A stretch of 64,000 nucleotides of DNA from Cohaesibacter sp. ES.047 (GCF_900215505.1 NZ_LT907844.1:4294001-4358000), one strand, 5' to 3'; shown: positions 40,398 through 49,704, counted from the first letter of the stretch. The notes: generated from the sequence alone by a model not told the origin. Numbers and translations are program-made.

Positions 40398-40697
40398 TCA
40401 ATGATCGAGATGCGGAAAGCGGCGGGATAAATCGATTGTCTCGAAGGGATTGATGGTTGGCCCAGCGGCGCGAATGCGTTCTCTCAGGCGCGCCGGACGC
40501 ACACCGTCCGTGACGTCATGCTCGACCGGAATGACATCAAGACTGACAATATCTGCATCTTGAGCATCAATGGCTGCCTGAGCATCGTCCTTCACTTCGT
40601 AAATTCGGGCACTTTGAATGTCTTCCACCCACGAGGCGTCTTTCGCCAGATAGACAACGATGCCATCGAGCAGGCGATTGCCAGTTGCAACAAACAT
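40398..40697 (-). CDS. DUF2849 protein
   Basis: A 99-aa protein whose N-terminus (FVATGNRLLDGIVVYLAKDASWVEDIQSARIY) matches DUF2849, found beside cysG/cysI in alphaproteobacteria. Function is unknown; a role with sulfite reductase is an inference from context. I chose the ATG at 40697 (MFVATG), which has a TGGAGAG site about 6 nt upstream, over a longer frame starting at 40766. Being upstream of cysI, it is the first gene of the cys operon here. The usual upstream cysG is not seen. Confidence 0.82.
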   Translation of the reverse strand: MFVATGNRLLDGIVVYLAKDASWVEDIQSARIYEVKDDAQAAIDAQDADIVSLDVIPVEHDVTDGVRPARLRERIRAAGPTINPFETIDLSRRFPHLDH

Positions 40698-41101
40698 CAC
40701 AGTCTCTCCATCCATACACGCCGCTATAAGGCGGAAAATCGCACCATTCAGATTCACAACGGGCATTGTGAAACGCAGGTCAATGTGAAAAGGGCCTTAC
40801 GCATAGATAGATTTTTTGAGCCGCCTCAACAATTCAGGCAGGCCGCAATCGCAAAAGCGATTTACCCCGCAACCGTTTCTCCGAAAACCAGACCACCGGG
40901 ACGATGCAGGGAAAGATTATTTTCTAACATTCGGGAAAGGACAGAATGTCATGACGTTCCGACCGCAAAAACGCAACCCCGGGGCCTTCTGGACATGCAA
41001 GGAAAGCGCGAAAGGCAGGGGGCGGGACATGCGCCCTGCCCCCTTTGATCTCGCATCAGACAAGAGGATCAGCCGATTGCTGCCGATCACAAAAGGCAAG
41101 C
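40698..41101. other. Intergenic region upstream of the cys operon
   Basis: About 400 bp with no gene I can support. It should contain the cys operon promoter on the minus strand. A hairpin at 41014-41040 is listed separately. Confidence 0.4.
41014..41040 (-). terminator. Possible terminator after the 972-aa gene
   Basis: Imperfect 10-bp GC-rich arms (GGCAGGGGGC and GCGCCCTGCC) 62 bp beyond the stop. The U-tract is weak, so the call is tentative. Confidence 0.4.
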
Positions 41102-44020
41102 CTAGTTGAACGGCACACCAAACCCGCCCCTTGGCCTCAGAACACATCGCGTCGGCGAGACCTGAACCATTTCTGGCATCAGGCAGACACAGCGATTCCC
41201 ACGCCGTATCGTGGTGGTCCGGTCGCATGCCGGAGCCGTCTCGCGCGATCGTTCCCGACGGCTCGATCCATAGAGGGGTTCTGAGGGGATCACACAGCCT
41301 CGGCCCGGGATCAGGGCCGCATCGGGATTGTTGCACGCACAGGCACGCGCCGAAGTCTTGTACATGTAGGGATAGCGACACTCGCACCGACCGCCATAGA
41401 CGAGCGCGGTCTCACGATCACAGCGTGGGGAGCGCGATGGACTGGGCGTGATTGGTGCCTTGTCAATACAGCCCCTGCCATTGACGAGCTTTTGCCCCCT
41501 TGGGCAGCGACAGGCGCGGCTGGAAATGCGTTCCATGCCCGGATACCGGCAGAAGCATGAGCGCCCCTTGCGTTCGGCAGTTGCCGGATCACATTGCGCT
41601 CGCTGATCGGTAAAGACACACCCCTGACCGGCAACAAAGTCGGCACCGCGACGACAGTCACAGCGTCCCGGCGATATCTTGCGCATACCGTCATAGCGAC
41701 ACGCACAACCATTGCCGCGCTGTACAGCAGTTTGCCCATCGCAGGCGGCTTTGGTGTCTGGTTGTGCCGGGATAACAAGCGGCTCATCATCCGGGTCAGA
41801 AGCGCCGGGTGCCTGCCCTCTTGGCGAAAACGGCATTGCGGCAAGCTGCGTTGTCGAACAGGAGGCGGAGTTCGCATCCGCTTGAGGCAGGTTCAGACGG
41901 GTCAACACCCTGTCACCCATATCGCCGGTTGCCTTCATACCCAGTTGAGCCTGAAGCAGGCGAAGGCCCCGTTTGGTTTTCGGCCCAACACGACCATCAA
42001 CGCCGCCTGAGCGGATACCCGCCGCTTCGAGAGAAAGCTGGGCCAAGGCGACCTTTTGCCGAAACACGGACTTGTATCCAAGCAATGCGCAATTGTGAAA
42101 CTGGTCCGCTCTGATTTGGGCAGGAACACGAAGCCGCATCGTCAATGATCTTGATTGCCCCACATCCAGAGTAAAAGCCTCATGCAGGCACATCAGGAAG
42201 TTGGACATCGGTTGCGAACACCGCCAGTCGCGACTGCCAACCAGCGCCATTTCGGTCGCATGAGGTCGCTGGAACTCATCGGTGATAACCATCGGTCCCG
42301 AATATCGTTTATCGCCCTTGTTGGTCAGCGTCAGCCTGAATTCACATCGAAAACTGCGCGAACTGCGATCAGCCCGACAGTCGCCAACCTGCTCCTTGCT
42401 CAATTCCAGTCCCGTCTGAGACAAACGCAGAGGCTTGCCCGGCAACTGGATATAGGACGATGGCTCGGGCTCTGCAGCTTCGGGCTCAACGGGATTTTTG
42501 CGCAGATCGGCCATACCGGCGCACCCATAGATCTCCACATCCCCGATATGGCCAGTTTCAACCGTGCTGGGATATTGGCCATCAAAATCGATGAAATAGG
42601 ATTTCCATGGAGGCCGTGTCTCATCCGAAATCGCAAGCAAGGACTGTGCCTGCGCACCAGAGACCCTCAGCGCGCCGCCCTGCCGCAATTTTTCTGCAAG
42701 ACGCGGGTCATTGCGCAAATTCTCTCCCGTCGTCCAAAGCGTCTCCGAACAGCGATAGCGGACCAGCTTGCCGTGATCATCATACCCGGGGCCAAGCGCA
42801 ACACCGCCCGTGCCATTGCGTTTGCGCGCGGCAAACCCGACGGCATAGGCTGTGGGACTTTCGCGCCAGCTGCCGTCACGCGTCTTTTTGTATCTCAGGA
42901 CCTGCGCCTGCCTCGGGCGCGCAAGTCGGGAAAAATCATAAGCCCCGACCATCATACCGCGCTGCGCAAGGATAATCGATCCATCCGGCCCGAATGCGAT
43001 GTCCGAAATCTCCATCTGGCGGCGGGTATCAGGCAAAACAAGTTCCTGACGGGCATCCAGCTTGAAGTTGCCGTCATCAGCATCGATACCGACCGACCAG
43101 ACAGACGGCCCTTCAGCCACGGAATAGTAAAGCCGTCCCTTATTCACCGCGACAGCCCAGACCCGCCGCCCCTCCTTGGCAAAATGCCAGCTTGACGGGT
43201 CCTCTACGTCAAAGGACGGCACGGTGATGTCGAGACGATTGCGCGTATCAAAGTGGATCGGGCGCATACCAGCCACAGTGCGGCCGATCGATCCGTGATC
43301 GAAACTTTCAAGAATGTGGCCTTCCATATCAAGCCGGAAGATCATGCCCGTGTCGCGATCGGAGACAAACAACTGGCGCGACTTGGAGTCAAAAACGATA
43401 TTCCCCAGCGCCGGGCCGGAGTTGGGCATATTGTCGAGCTTGATGGAGGCAAAGCGACTGATCTGGCCGGTCGCGCCGTCTACTTTCCAAATGCTGCCCG
43501 GTCCATTGTCATTGACCGATCCGAACAGGCCAGCCATGAATGCCGCATCCGACCGTCCTGCATAGAGCTTGTCTGGCACGCCATCTCCGTTCTGATCACG
43601 TCCGACGATGGGCAGACCATAAGCGGAGGTCGCAGCAAGATAGAGATTGGGACGCTCTGCGTCGTCAAAAGCCATGCCGAACACCTGCCCGATATCCTTG
43701 GCCAATAAGGAACGGTAGGGCTGTCGTTTGATTTCCCGGCCATCAAAACCCGCTTCAAAATCATCAATAGCGAAAAAGCGCACCGATGGCCCATTGAGAT
43801 CAATGAACAGGCGCGTCGCCTCGGCTGGATCAGTTGCATTCCCAGAGCCGACCCCAGAGCCGAAGAGCTTGCTGCCGGAAAACCCGCTCATCACCATCGT
43901 TGGCCCATGAAGCACTGCACCGGGATCTCCTCGTCGCTCCGCTTGCGAAAGAGCCGGTCCGGCGCTCAAGCCTATAAAGACGAGCAAAAGGCATACAGCC
44001 TGATAAAGTCGACAAGTCAT
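41102..44020 (-). CDS. Large secreted beta-propeller/peptidoglycan-binding/cysteine-rich protein
   Basis: A 972-aa exported protein I do not recognise as a named family. Residues 1-27 are a signal peptide ending ALSQA. Residues about 40-430 show repeated strand patterns of an NHL- or SMP-30-like propeller (IVFDSKSRQLFVSDRDTGMI, ISDIAFGPDGSIILAQRG), with an Asp-rich DQNGDGVPD loop that resembles calcium-binding repeats. Residues about 535-635 look like a secreted beta-sandwich (FRLTLTNKGDKRYSGPMVI). Residues about 655-712 form a peptidoglycan-binding_1 domain (GIRSGGVDGRVGPKTKRGL). From 760 to the end are four tandem Cys-rich units of about 50 aa (CxCRYxxM, six Cys per full unit). The ATG at 44020 has GGAG 5 nt upstream. 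It diverges from the curli operon. Confidence 0.75.
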   Translation of the reverse strand: MTCRLYQAVCLLLVFIGLSAGPALSQAERRGDPGAVLHGPTMVMSGFSGSKLFGSGVGSGNATDPAEATRLFIDLNGPSVRFFAIDDFEAGFDGREIKRQPYRSLLAKDIGQVFGMAFDDAERPNLYLAATSAYGLPIVGRDQNGDGVPDKLYAGRSDAAFMAGLFGSVNDNGPGSIWKVDGATGQISRFASIKLDNMPNSGPALGNIVFDSKSRQLFVSDRDTGMIFRLDMEGHILESFDHGSIGRTVAGMRPIHFDTRNRLDITVPSFDVEDPSSWHFAKEGRRVWAVAVNKGRLYYSVAEGPSVWSVGIDADDGNFKLDARQELVLPDTRRQMEISDIAFGPDGSIILAQRGMMVGAYDFSRLARPRQAQVLRYKKTRDGSWRESPTAYAVGFAARKRNGTGGVALGPGYDDHGKLVRYRCSETLWTTGENLRNDPRLAEKLRQGGALRVSGAQAQSLLAISDETRPPWKSYFIDFDGQYPSTVETGHIGDVEIYGCAGMADLRKNPVEPEAAEPEPSSYIQLPGKPLRLSQTGLELSKEQVGDCRADRSSRSFRCEFRLTLTNKGDKRYSGPMVITDEFQRPHATEMALVGSRDWRCSQPMSNFLMCLHEAFTLDVGQSRSLTMRLRVPAQIRADQFHNCALLGYKSVFRQKVALAQLSLEAAGIRSGGVDGRVGPKTKRGLRLLQAQLGMKATGDMGDRVLTRLNLPQADANSASCSTTQLAAMPFSPRGQAPGASDPDDEPLVIPAQPDTKAACDGQTAVQRGNGCACRYDGMRKISPGRCDCRRGADFVAGQGCVFTDQRAQCDPATAERKGRSCFCRYPGMERISSRACRCPRGQKLVNGRGCIDKAPITPSPSRSPRCDRETALVYGGRCECRYPYMYKTSARACACNNPDAALIPGRGCVIPSEPLYGSSRRERSRETAPACDRTTTIRRGNRCVCLMPEMVQVSPTRCVLRPRGGFGVPFN

Positions 44021-44344
44021 GTTCGCTCCGCTGATGATCACGTCGCACCGCGCCACCGGATCCCTTGCCAATGAAGAGACTGAATGAACAGGGCCAATAA
44101 TCAGCCCCGCTGAAAAACATCGTAGGAACAAATTTTGTCACAATTGGGCTGCGAGCAAAAGAACAGCCGCAAAATTGGCCAATCCCGGCCAAGATGACCT
44201 TTCCTAGGCCCCCATCACCGACAGGTGCGACCACACGCAAGAGCCCCGCAGGCGTCAAAATAAGGCATTTTCAAGCCCGGCCCAAGAAATTCTGTGGGTA
44301 TGGGATAATTACCAATGGATGTGACAAATAAGCAATACACCACC

Positions 44345-44360
44345 TGGTTTCATTAAACCA
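44345..44360. promoter_or_regulatory. Inverted repeat TGGTTT-N4-AAACCA
   Basis: Perfect 6-bp arms around CATT in the curli upstream region. It shares the half-site TGGTT/AACCA with the repeat at 44703-44716, which suggests one regulator might use both. Confidence 0.4.
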
Positions 44361-44702
44361 AAGTGAATGAATTTCTAAGACCACAACAAAGCACAGGAGA
44401 ATAAGCCGCATAGATTCAAAGTGTTAGACATCCATACCCAAAACCGGACATTCACCCGATTGGCTCTAAGACGTTGATGGTATCGGATCCGACAATTCTG
44501 GACCAGATTGTATCAAAACCCGCTTCCGTTAAGAAAACAGCAGGATGACTTGGCTTGCGGGTGCCAGACAGAAGGTAAGTTACATCAATAATTCAATGGC
44601 TTAGAAATTTACAGCGCAAAATCCAGATTGCCACCGATAAGAATATCAGCGCTTAACCATTCTCCCCGGACTCAATTGACAGGCAAATATCAATACTATA
44701 CT

Positions 44703-44716
44703 AACCATTTTTGGTT
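44703..44716. promoter_or_regulatory. Inverted repeat AACCA-N4-TGGTT
   Basis: Perfect 5-bp arms around TTTT, about 100 bp upstream of the csgF start, in operator-like position. Confidence 0.4.
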
Positions 44717-44818
44717 GTGCTAAATAGCTATACAACCTTATAGAACGGCAATTGCAACCGCTGCAGACGCGTTGATTGCAGGCTGTTGGGGAACAAGCCT
44801 GACGAAGGAGAGTTTGAC

Positions 44819-45262
44819 GTGAGAATATTGCTTGGCTTTATCACCTTGTTGGTGAGCATTCATGTAGCCCAATCATCCGAATTGAACTACACGCCCGTGA
44901 ACCCGTCCTTCGGCGGCAATCCATTGAACTCCACCCATCTGCTCAATCTTGCAAACGCGCAAAAGACGGCGACGGCAACGGATGCGAATAGCAATTCTGG
45001 AAGTGCTTATTCATCATCAACCGACGGCGATACGTCGGCGGAACTGTTTGTACGCCAGCTTGAGGGCCGGTTGCTGTCCGCATTGGCCAGCCAGGTGACC
45101 GAAGCCATCTTCGGTGAAAACCCGCAAGAGAGCGGCACCATCACGTTCGGCGAAACCGAAATCACCTTTGAGCAGGGAACCGGTTCAATAATCCTGACGA
45201 TTACCGACTTCACCGACGGCACCGTCACGAACATCGAAGTTCCGCAGTTGCAAACAAACTAA
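44819..45262 (+). CDS. csgF: Curli assembly protein CsgF
   Basis: A 147-aa exported protein. After the signal peptide (ILLGFITLLVSIHVAQS), the mature N-terminus reads YTPVNPSFGGNPLNSTHLLNLANAQ, the CsgF segment that inserts into the CsgG pore. The C-terminus is a beta-rich region (TITFGETEITFEQGTGSIIL, then TITDFTDGTVTNIEVP). CsgF couples secretion to nucleation on the cell surface in enterobacteria. I chose the GTG at 44819: AAGGAG lies 8 nt upstream and the signal peptide then begins at once (MRILLGF). csgG follows 15 nt after the stop. Confidence 0.92.
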   Translation: MRILLGFITLLVSIHVAQSSELNYTPVNPSFGGNPLNSTHLLNLANAQKTATATDANSNSGSAYSSSTDGDTSAELFVRQLEGRLLSALASQVTEAIFGENPQESGTITFGETEITFEQGTGSIILTITDFTDGTVTNIEVPQLQTN

Positions 45263-45277
45263 GCTCAGGTTGACATC

Positions 45278-46342
45278 ATGTATAACAGCACATCAGATCA
45301 GCCTGCGAGCAGGCGCTTTACGTTGCGAAACTTGGCGATTTCAGTGATCGTTTCATCCGCATTCCTGGCCGGTTGCACCTCGGATCAAATGCTTTACACA
45401 GAAGAACCGATCGTAGCACGTGTCACAAACGCCAATCTCAAGCTGCGTGAATTGCCGCCACCGAAAAAACGTATCCCGGTCGCGGTCTACGATTTTGCCG
45501 ATCAGACCGGCCAATACAGGGAAGCCGCCACCTATCAGCAGCTTTCGCGTGCGGTAACACAAGGCGGTGCGTCCATTCTCATCAAGGCTCTTCAGGATGC
45601 CGGCAATCGCAAGTGGTTCGCCGTCATGGAGCGGAACAAGCTTCCGAACCTTCTTAAGGAACGCCAGATCGTCACCGAAATGCGGCGCGTCTATCGGGGC
45701 GAGAGATCTGTCAATGCACGGGTTCTTCCGCCGCTCAAGCACGCAGCGATCATTATCGAAGGCGGCATCGTCGGCTACAACCAGAATGTTACAACAGGTG
45801 GGATCGGTGCCCGCTACCTTGGCATTGGAGCCGATACCAAATATTCGCGCGATGAAATCACCGTTGCCCTGCGTGCCGTATCCACGAAAACCGGTGAGGT
45901 GCTCGCCTCGGTCACAGCGCGCAAGACGGTCGTATCCGTCGCATTGCAAAGTGGCGCTTTCCGTTTTATCAAGCTGGATGAATTGCTCGAAGCGGAAGCA
46001 GGCATAACCAACAACGAGCCAAGGCAGCTCGCGGTTGAAGCCGCCGTCGAAAAGGCCGTCGAGTCTATGATCATTGAAGGTGCCGAACTCCATGTTTGGG
46101 CGTTTGCGGATCCATCTGCTGGGCGAGAGTATATTCAAGACTACAGACAACAGCAGTTCGATGGTATCGAACAGCAGCAGCGCATGGTCAAGGCGACCCC
46201 AGATACCAAGCAGGCGACCACCTTGGCGGCAACCATTCCGCGGCTCTTCAGAGCAAAGTCAAAATCTACAAGTAAAAATGTAAAATCAACAACAAGAAAA
46301 CTCCCTCCTCCGCCATCACAGACAGAAAAACCGGTCGGATAG
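45278..46342 (+). CDS. csgG: Curli secretion channel CsgG (lipoprotein)
   Basis: The outer-membrane lipoprotein pore for curlin export. The lipobox is AFLAGC with Cys33 as the predicted lipidated residue. Family segments follow: RIPVAVYDFADQTGQYREA, ILIKALQDAGNRKWFAVMERN, IIEGGIVGYNQNVTTGGIGARYLGIG (cut here) and the transmembrane-hairpin region with DEITVALRAVSTKTGEVLAS. 354 aa is about 75 longer than E. coli CsgG (277); the extra is a C-terminal, Gln- then Lys/Pro-rich tail from about 285. The gene follows csgF and is closed by a terminator, so csgFG form their own operon. Confidence 0.94.
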   Translation: MYNSTSDQPASRRFTLRNLAISVIVSSAFLAGCTSDQMLYTEEPIVARVTNANLKLRELPPPKKRIPVAVYDFADQTGQYREAATYQQLSRAVTQGGASILIKALQDAGNRKWFAVMERNKLPNLLKERQIVTEMRRVYRGERSVNARVLPPLKHAAIIIEGGIVGYNQNVTTGGIGARYLGIGADTKYSRDEITVALRAVSTKTGEVLASVTARKTVVSVALQSGAFRFIKLDELLEAEAGITNNEPRQLAVEAAVEKAVESMIIEGAELHVWAFADPSAGREYIQDYRQQQFDGIEQQQRMVKATPDTKQATTLAATIPRLFRAKSKSTSKNVKSTTRKLPPPPSQTEKPVG

Positions 46343-46657
46343 GGAGTAATACTAAAACAATTTTACATAAAAAGGCTCTCTACGAAACGTACGGGAGCCT
46401 TTTTTATATTTCAGATCGCTTCTTAACAATTACTAACATTTACCATTAAATTGTATTTATATGAATTTTGATAAAAGTACGTAGCTTTCTTATTGACTTC
46501 CGAAGTTAACAAAGGGTAAATAGGTTGCATTGTCGTAAATCTCTTTTTAAAGTTGTATTCCTCATGGGCAATTTGGACTGAGAGGAGCAGCAGGAGAAGG
46601 CGACGTAAAGACTTGACCCCTCGACCAATTGATTTTTAAAAACTCGGGAGACGTATA
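46343..46657. promoter_or_regulatory. Terminator plus AT-rich promoter region before the first curlin gene
   Basis: 315 bp. The left end holds the csgG terminator. The rest is strongly AT-rich and must contain the promoter for the curlin genes; no -35/-10 could be fixed with confidence. Confidence 0.5.
46369..46404 (+). terminator. Intrinsic terminator after csgG
   Basis: 10-bp stem AAAAAGGCTC/GAGCCTTTTT with a 16-nt loop that itself can pair further, followed by a T-run, 26 bp past csgG. Confidence 0.88.
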
Positions 46658-47992
46658 ATGAAAAATTTCCGCTTGGCCCTTCTTGCAGCCACCGCTGGTA
46701 TCGCACTTGCCACCGCAGCCATCGCTGCTGAAAACAACGATGCAACCGTCGATCAGACGGGTGCCAACAACTCGGCCTATGTTAATCAGGCTTCAGGCTC
46801 AAATCACCGTGCATATGTCACTCAGACGAATGACAACGACAGCAGCTCGAACACCGTAGAAATCGATCAGAGCAACTACTGGCAGGCCGTTTTCAGCCTG
46901 GATCAGAATTCCGAAGCAGGCTGGGGCACCAACACCGCAATCATCGAACAGGGTGGCGGATCAGCCAACGCCATTCGCAATCTCGACCAGACGGTCCAGA
47001 TGGGTGGCGACAACAACGCAACCATCACCCAGGATGGATATGCCAACGACATCAACAAAATCGAACAGACCAACACGGGCTTGCTGCTTGACAACACCAT
47101 CACAGCAAACATCGTGGGCCAGAGAAACGGTTCGACTTATGTGGGTGGCGTTCGAGAAGTCCTCACCGGCAAGGCAGAGGCCACTGGCGTGACCAATGGT
47201 GAACTGATCCAGAACGGCGCGGGCAACACCATCGACCTGTCTATCAACGGCGCTCAGAATGATTTTGGCGTAACCCAGAACGGCACCAACATCCTCTCTG
47301 CCTTGGATATAACTGGTGATCGCAACCAGCTCGGCATCAAACAGACCTCAGGAACAGCTTCGGTGTTTGGCATTCCTTTCCCGACGCCCAACACTCTGAT
47401 CATCAGCGCGATTGACGGCGATGACAACAACATTGGCGTCAAGCAGGATGGTGGGAACATTGCCAGCATCGGCCTAGTCTCTGACAGCCAGAATAACCGG
47501 ATCGGCCTCACACAGGACGGCAACAACTTGGCAGAGATCGACATCGTGGCTGGCGCCAACAACGATATCACGTCCTACCAGCAAGGCGAAAACATCCTCG
47601 ATGTTTCAGTTGAAGGCAGTGATAACGGCCTCAACACCGAGCAGTTCGGCTCTTTCAACACGATGCTTGTTACCATTGTTGGCGATAACAACGGCACAGG
47701 CCTCTTCACGAGCATCAGCGCCAGCGATGCTTTCACCGTTGCCAGCGCTAAGGGCCTGACGTCCGGTTCTCTGGTTCAGGACGGCAACAACAACTCAGCA
47801 ACGCTGAACATTGGCAACGACCTTTCCGACAACAGCAATCAGTTCGCCATGCTTCAGGATGGTAACAACAACGACGTGGTTGCATCTGTTGACGGTAGCG
47901 ACAACCAGCTCGCGATCGCACAGGTTGGCAATGGAAACTACAGCAGCGTCACTCAGGTTGGCAACGGCAACTCCGTTGGCATCAGCCAGTAA
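46658..47992 (+). CDS. Curlin-repeat amyloid subunit, 444 aa (CsgA/CsgB-like)
   Basis: A secreted functional-amyloid candidate. The signal peptide (FRLALLAATAGIALATAAIA) is followed by the N-terminal ENNDATVDQTGANNSAYVNQ, canonical curlin units. Throughout, hydrophobic strands alternate between Q-centred turns (IGLTQDGNNLAEIDI) and Gly-Asp-Asn turns (ITGDRNQLGI, VGDNNGTG), ending QVGNGNSVGISQ. Asn, Gln and Gly are high; Cys is absent. 444 aa is roughly three times E. coli CsgA (151). CGGGAG precedes the ATG at 46658. Major versus nucleator role cannot be told from sequence. Confidence 0.88.
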   Translation: MKNFRLALLAATAGIALATAAIAAENNDATVDQTGANNSAYVNQASGSNHRAYVTQTNDNDSSSNTVEIDQSNYWQAVFSLDQNSEAGWGTNTAIIEQGGGSANAIRNLDQTVQMGGDNNATITQDGYANDINKIEQTNTGLLLDNTITANIVGQRNGSTYVGGVREVLTGKAEATGVTNGELIQNGAGNTIDLSINGAQNDFGVTQNGTNILSALDITGDRNQLGIKQTSGTASVFGIPFPTPNTLIISAIDGDDNNIGVKQDGGNIASIGLVSDSQNNRIGLTQDGNNLAEIDIVAGANNDITSYQQGENILDVSVEGSDNGLNTEQFGSFNTMLVTIVGDNNGTGLFTSISASDAFTVASAKGLTSGSLVQDGNNNSATLNIGNDLSDNSNQFAMLQDGNNNDVVASVDGSDNQLAIAQVGNGNYSSVTQVGNGNSVGISQ

Positions 47993-48025
47993 TCATCAGA
48001 ACCCACTGATGACGTTGTAACAATC

Positions 48026-48051
48026 GGCCGGGTGGCATATGTCACCCGGCC
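48026..48051 (+). other. Hairpin between the first two curlin genes
   Basis: Perfect 9-bp GC-rich stem GGCCGGGTG/CACCCGGCC with an 8-nt loop and no T-run, 34 bp after the stop. It may stabilise the upstream message or slow transcription into the second gene. Confidence 0.55.
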
Positions 48052-48099
48052 ATCATCCGTACCCGGCCCACTCACACACGTTGCTTGCGCGAGGACACC

Positions 48100-49638
48100 A
48101 TGACCTATATGAGATCCCCCTTTCTTTCGACAGCATTTCTGTCACTCATAGCGACGAGCGCAGCCCGAGCCGACGACAATGAAGTGTATATTGGGCAGAC
48201 TGGTAACACCAACACGGTCATCATTGACCAGCTCGGCAGCGGCAACCTCGTCGGATCCAATGACGACTCGATCTTTGTCTCGCAAGTCGGCAGCTACAAC
48301 ACGCTCTCTGTTGATCAAACAGGATATGACAATGAAGCAGGAGCCGCACCAAGCGCCGGCGCCTTGAACCTATTGGGCATCTATCAGAACGGCGACCGCA
48401 ACGAGGCCACGATTTCCCAGAAAAACGACAACCCTCTGGGAACCAACCTGATCGGCGCGATTTCGCAGAATTCGGCAACCCTTCGTGCCACAACCGCCAA
48501 CACGCTTTCCATCACGCAGACCGACATCTCCGCGGACGGCACGACAGGCACTGGCAATGGTCAGGGCAATCATGTCATTGGAGAAATTCTTCAGGTCAAC
48601 ACCGGCGGCGCATCCAACAGCCTGACCATCTCTCAATTTGACGGCACGACGAGTGGCGGAGAAGGCAACCGCGTCCAGACCGTGATTCAGCAAGGCAGTG
48701 ACAACCTCGCGATCATCAATCAGGAAGAAGAAGGCAACGAAGTTACCGAATTACGCCAACTTGGAGCCAGCAACGAGGCAACAATCTATCAGCAAGACGG
48801 CGTCAACAATCTGGTCAACAGCTTAACACAGGACGGTGACAACAACCGCGCCCGAGCTGCGCTCAATGGCTCCCGCAACCTGATCTTCTCGATCCTGCAA
48901 TCCAATGCCCTCGTGGGTTCCATTGGCAATCTCATGACAGTCACCCTCAGCGGTGACGACAATGGCGGCGACGGCATGGGTGGGCTGGGCCAATTCACGC
49001 GCCCCATTACCCAGGCCTTGCAAGTCGCTCAGGGCGAACTCAATCAGTTTGGCGATGAGAATGTGCTAAACTTCGTCACGTCCGGTACATCCTCGATGAA
49101 CCTGTTCGGCTTTGTGCAAGATGGCGATGGCAACGCACTGAGCGGAACCGTGGACGGCGTCGAGAACGAAGTTGCTGCGCTGGAAATCGGAGATGGCAAC
49201 CGCATCGATTTCACGCAGGATGGCGACCAGAATACGATTGCCATTTCCTATCGCGGAGACAACAACGCGATTTACGCCAAACAGGAGGGTGACGAGAATA
49301 CGCTCGACATCTCGTTTGACGGTGGCATCGCTCCGATCACCCGCAGCAATCAGAACAACGACCCGGCAGTCGGTGGGTTCGGCGACACAGTGGCTGCCTT
49401 TGCAGGCTCGCTTATGCCTGGCGATGCGGTTCAGATTGGCGACCTCAATCTGGCCAAGATCTCCATCACCGCAGGCAACCAGAACAAGATCGCCTTTGCA
49501 CAGGTCGGTCAGAGCAACACCATCACGGGCGCAACGACGGGGCACCAGAATCAGGTTCTGATCACGCAGACCGGCTCACTCAACGAAGCGAGCTACACCC
49601 AGAATGGCAACTTCAATTCCCTTGTCATAATCCAGTAG
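48100..49638 (+). CDS. Curlin-repeat amyloid subunit, 512 aa
   Basis: The largest curlin-like protein of the locus. The signal peptide (LSTAFLSLIATSAARA) precedes EVYIGQTGNTNTVIIDQLGSGN. The repeat pattern x-Q-x-G-x-x-N continues to the end (ITQTGSLNEASYTQNGNFN, then LVIIQ), interrupted by turns such as GTVDGVENEV and SYRGDNNAIYAKQEGDEN. Low Cys and high Asn/Gln/Gly match amyloid curlins. I chose the ATG at 48100, with GAGG 5 nt upstream. It is transcribed in the same direction as the first curlin gene, 107 bp downstream with the hairpin between. Confidence 0.87.
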   Translation: MTYMRSPFLSTAFLSLIATSAARADDNEVYIGQTGNTNTVIIDQLGSGNLVGSNDDSIFVSQVGSYNTLSVDQTGYDNEAGAAPSAGALNLLGIYQNGDRNEATISQKNDNPLGTNLIGAISQNSATLRATTANTLSITQTDISADGTTGTGNGQGNHVIGEILQVNTGGASNSLTISQFDGTTSGGEGNRVQTVIQQGSDNLAIINQEEEGNEVTELRQLGASNEATIYQQDGVNNLVNSLTQDGDNNRARAALNGSRNLIFSILQSNALVGSIGNLMTVTLSGDDNGGDGMGGLGQFTRPITQALQVAQGELNQFGDENVLNFVTSGTSSMNLFGFVQDGDGNALSGTVDGVENEVAALEIGDGNRIDFTQDGDQNTIAISYRGDNNAIYAKQEGDENTLDISFDGGIAPITRSNQNNDPAVGGFGDTVAAFAGSLMPGDAVQIGDLNLAKISITAGNQNKIAFAQVGQSNTITGATTGHQNQVLITQTGSLNEASYTQNGNFNSLVIIQ

Positions 49639-49704
49639 TTTTGGTTGCAATGAGAGGAATTAAATCTTAAAGTTGTTTTGATAAACCTACAAGCCATGAG
49701 CGCA

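Larger units (their letters stand above)
44021..44818. promoter_or_regulatory. Long AT-rich regulatory region between the 972-aa gene and csgF
   Basis: About 800 bp with no gene. The right half is AT-rich, against a GC-rich genome. It carries the inverted repeats at 44345-44360 and 44703-44716 and a TTAACCAT octamer at 44653-44660. Curli promoters in enterobacteria lie in a similarly long divergent region, but no csgD-type gene is seen here. The promoter start is not resolved. Confidence 0.5.
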
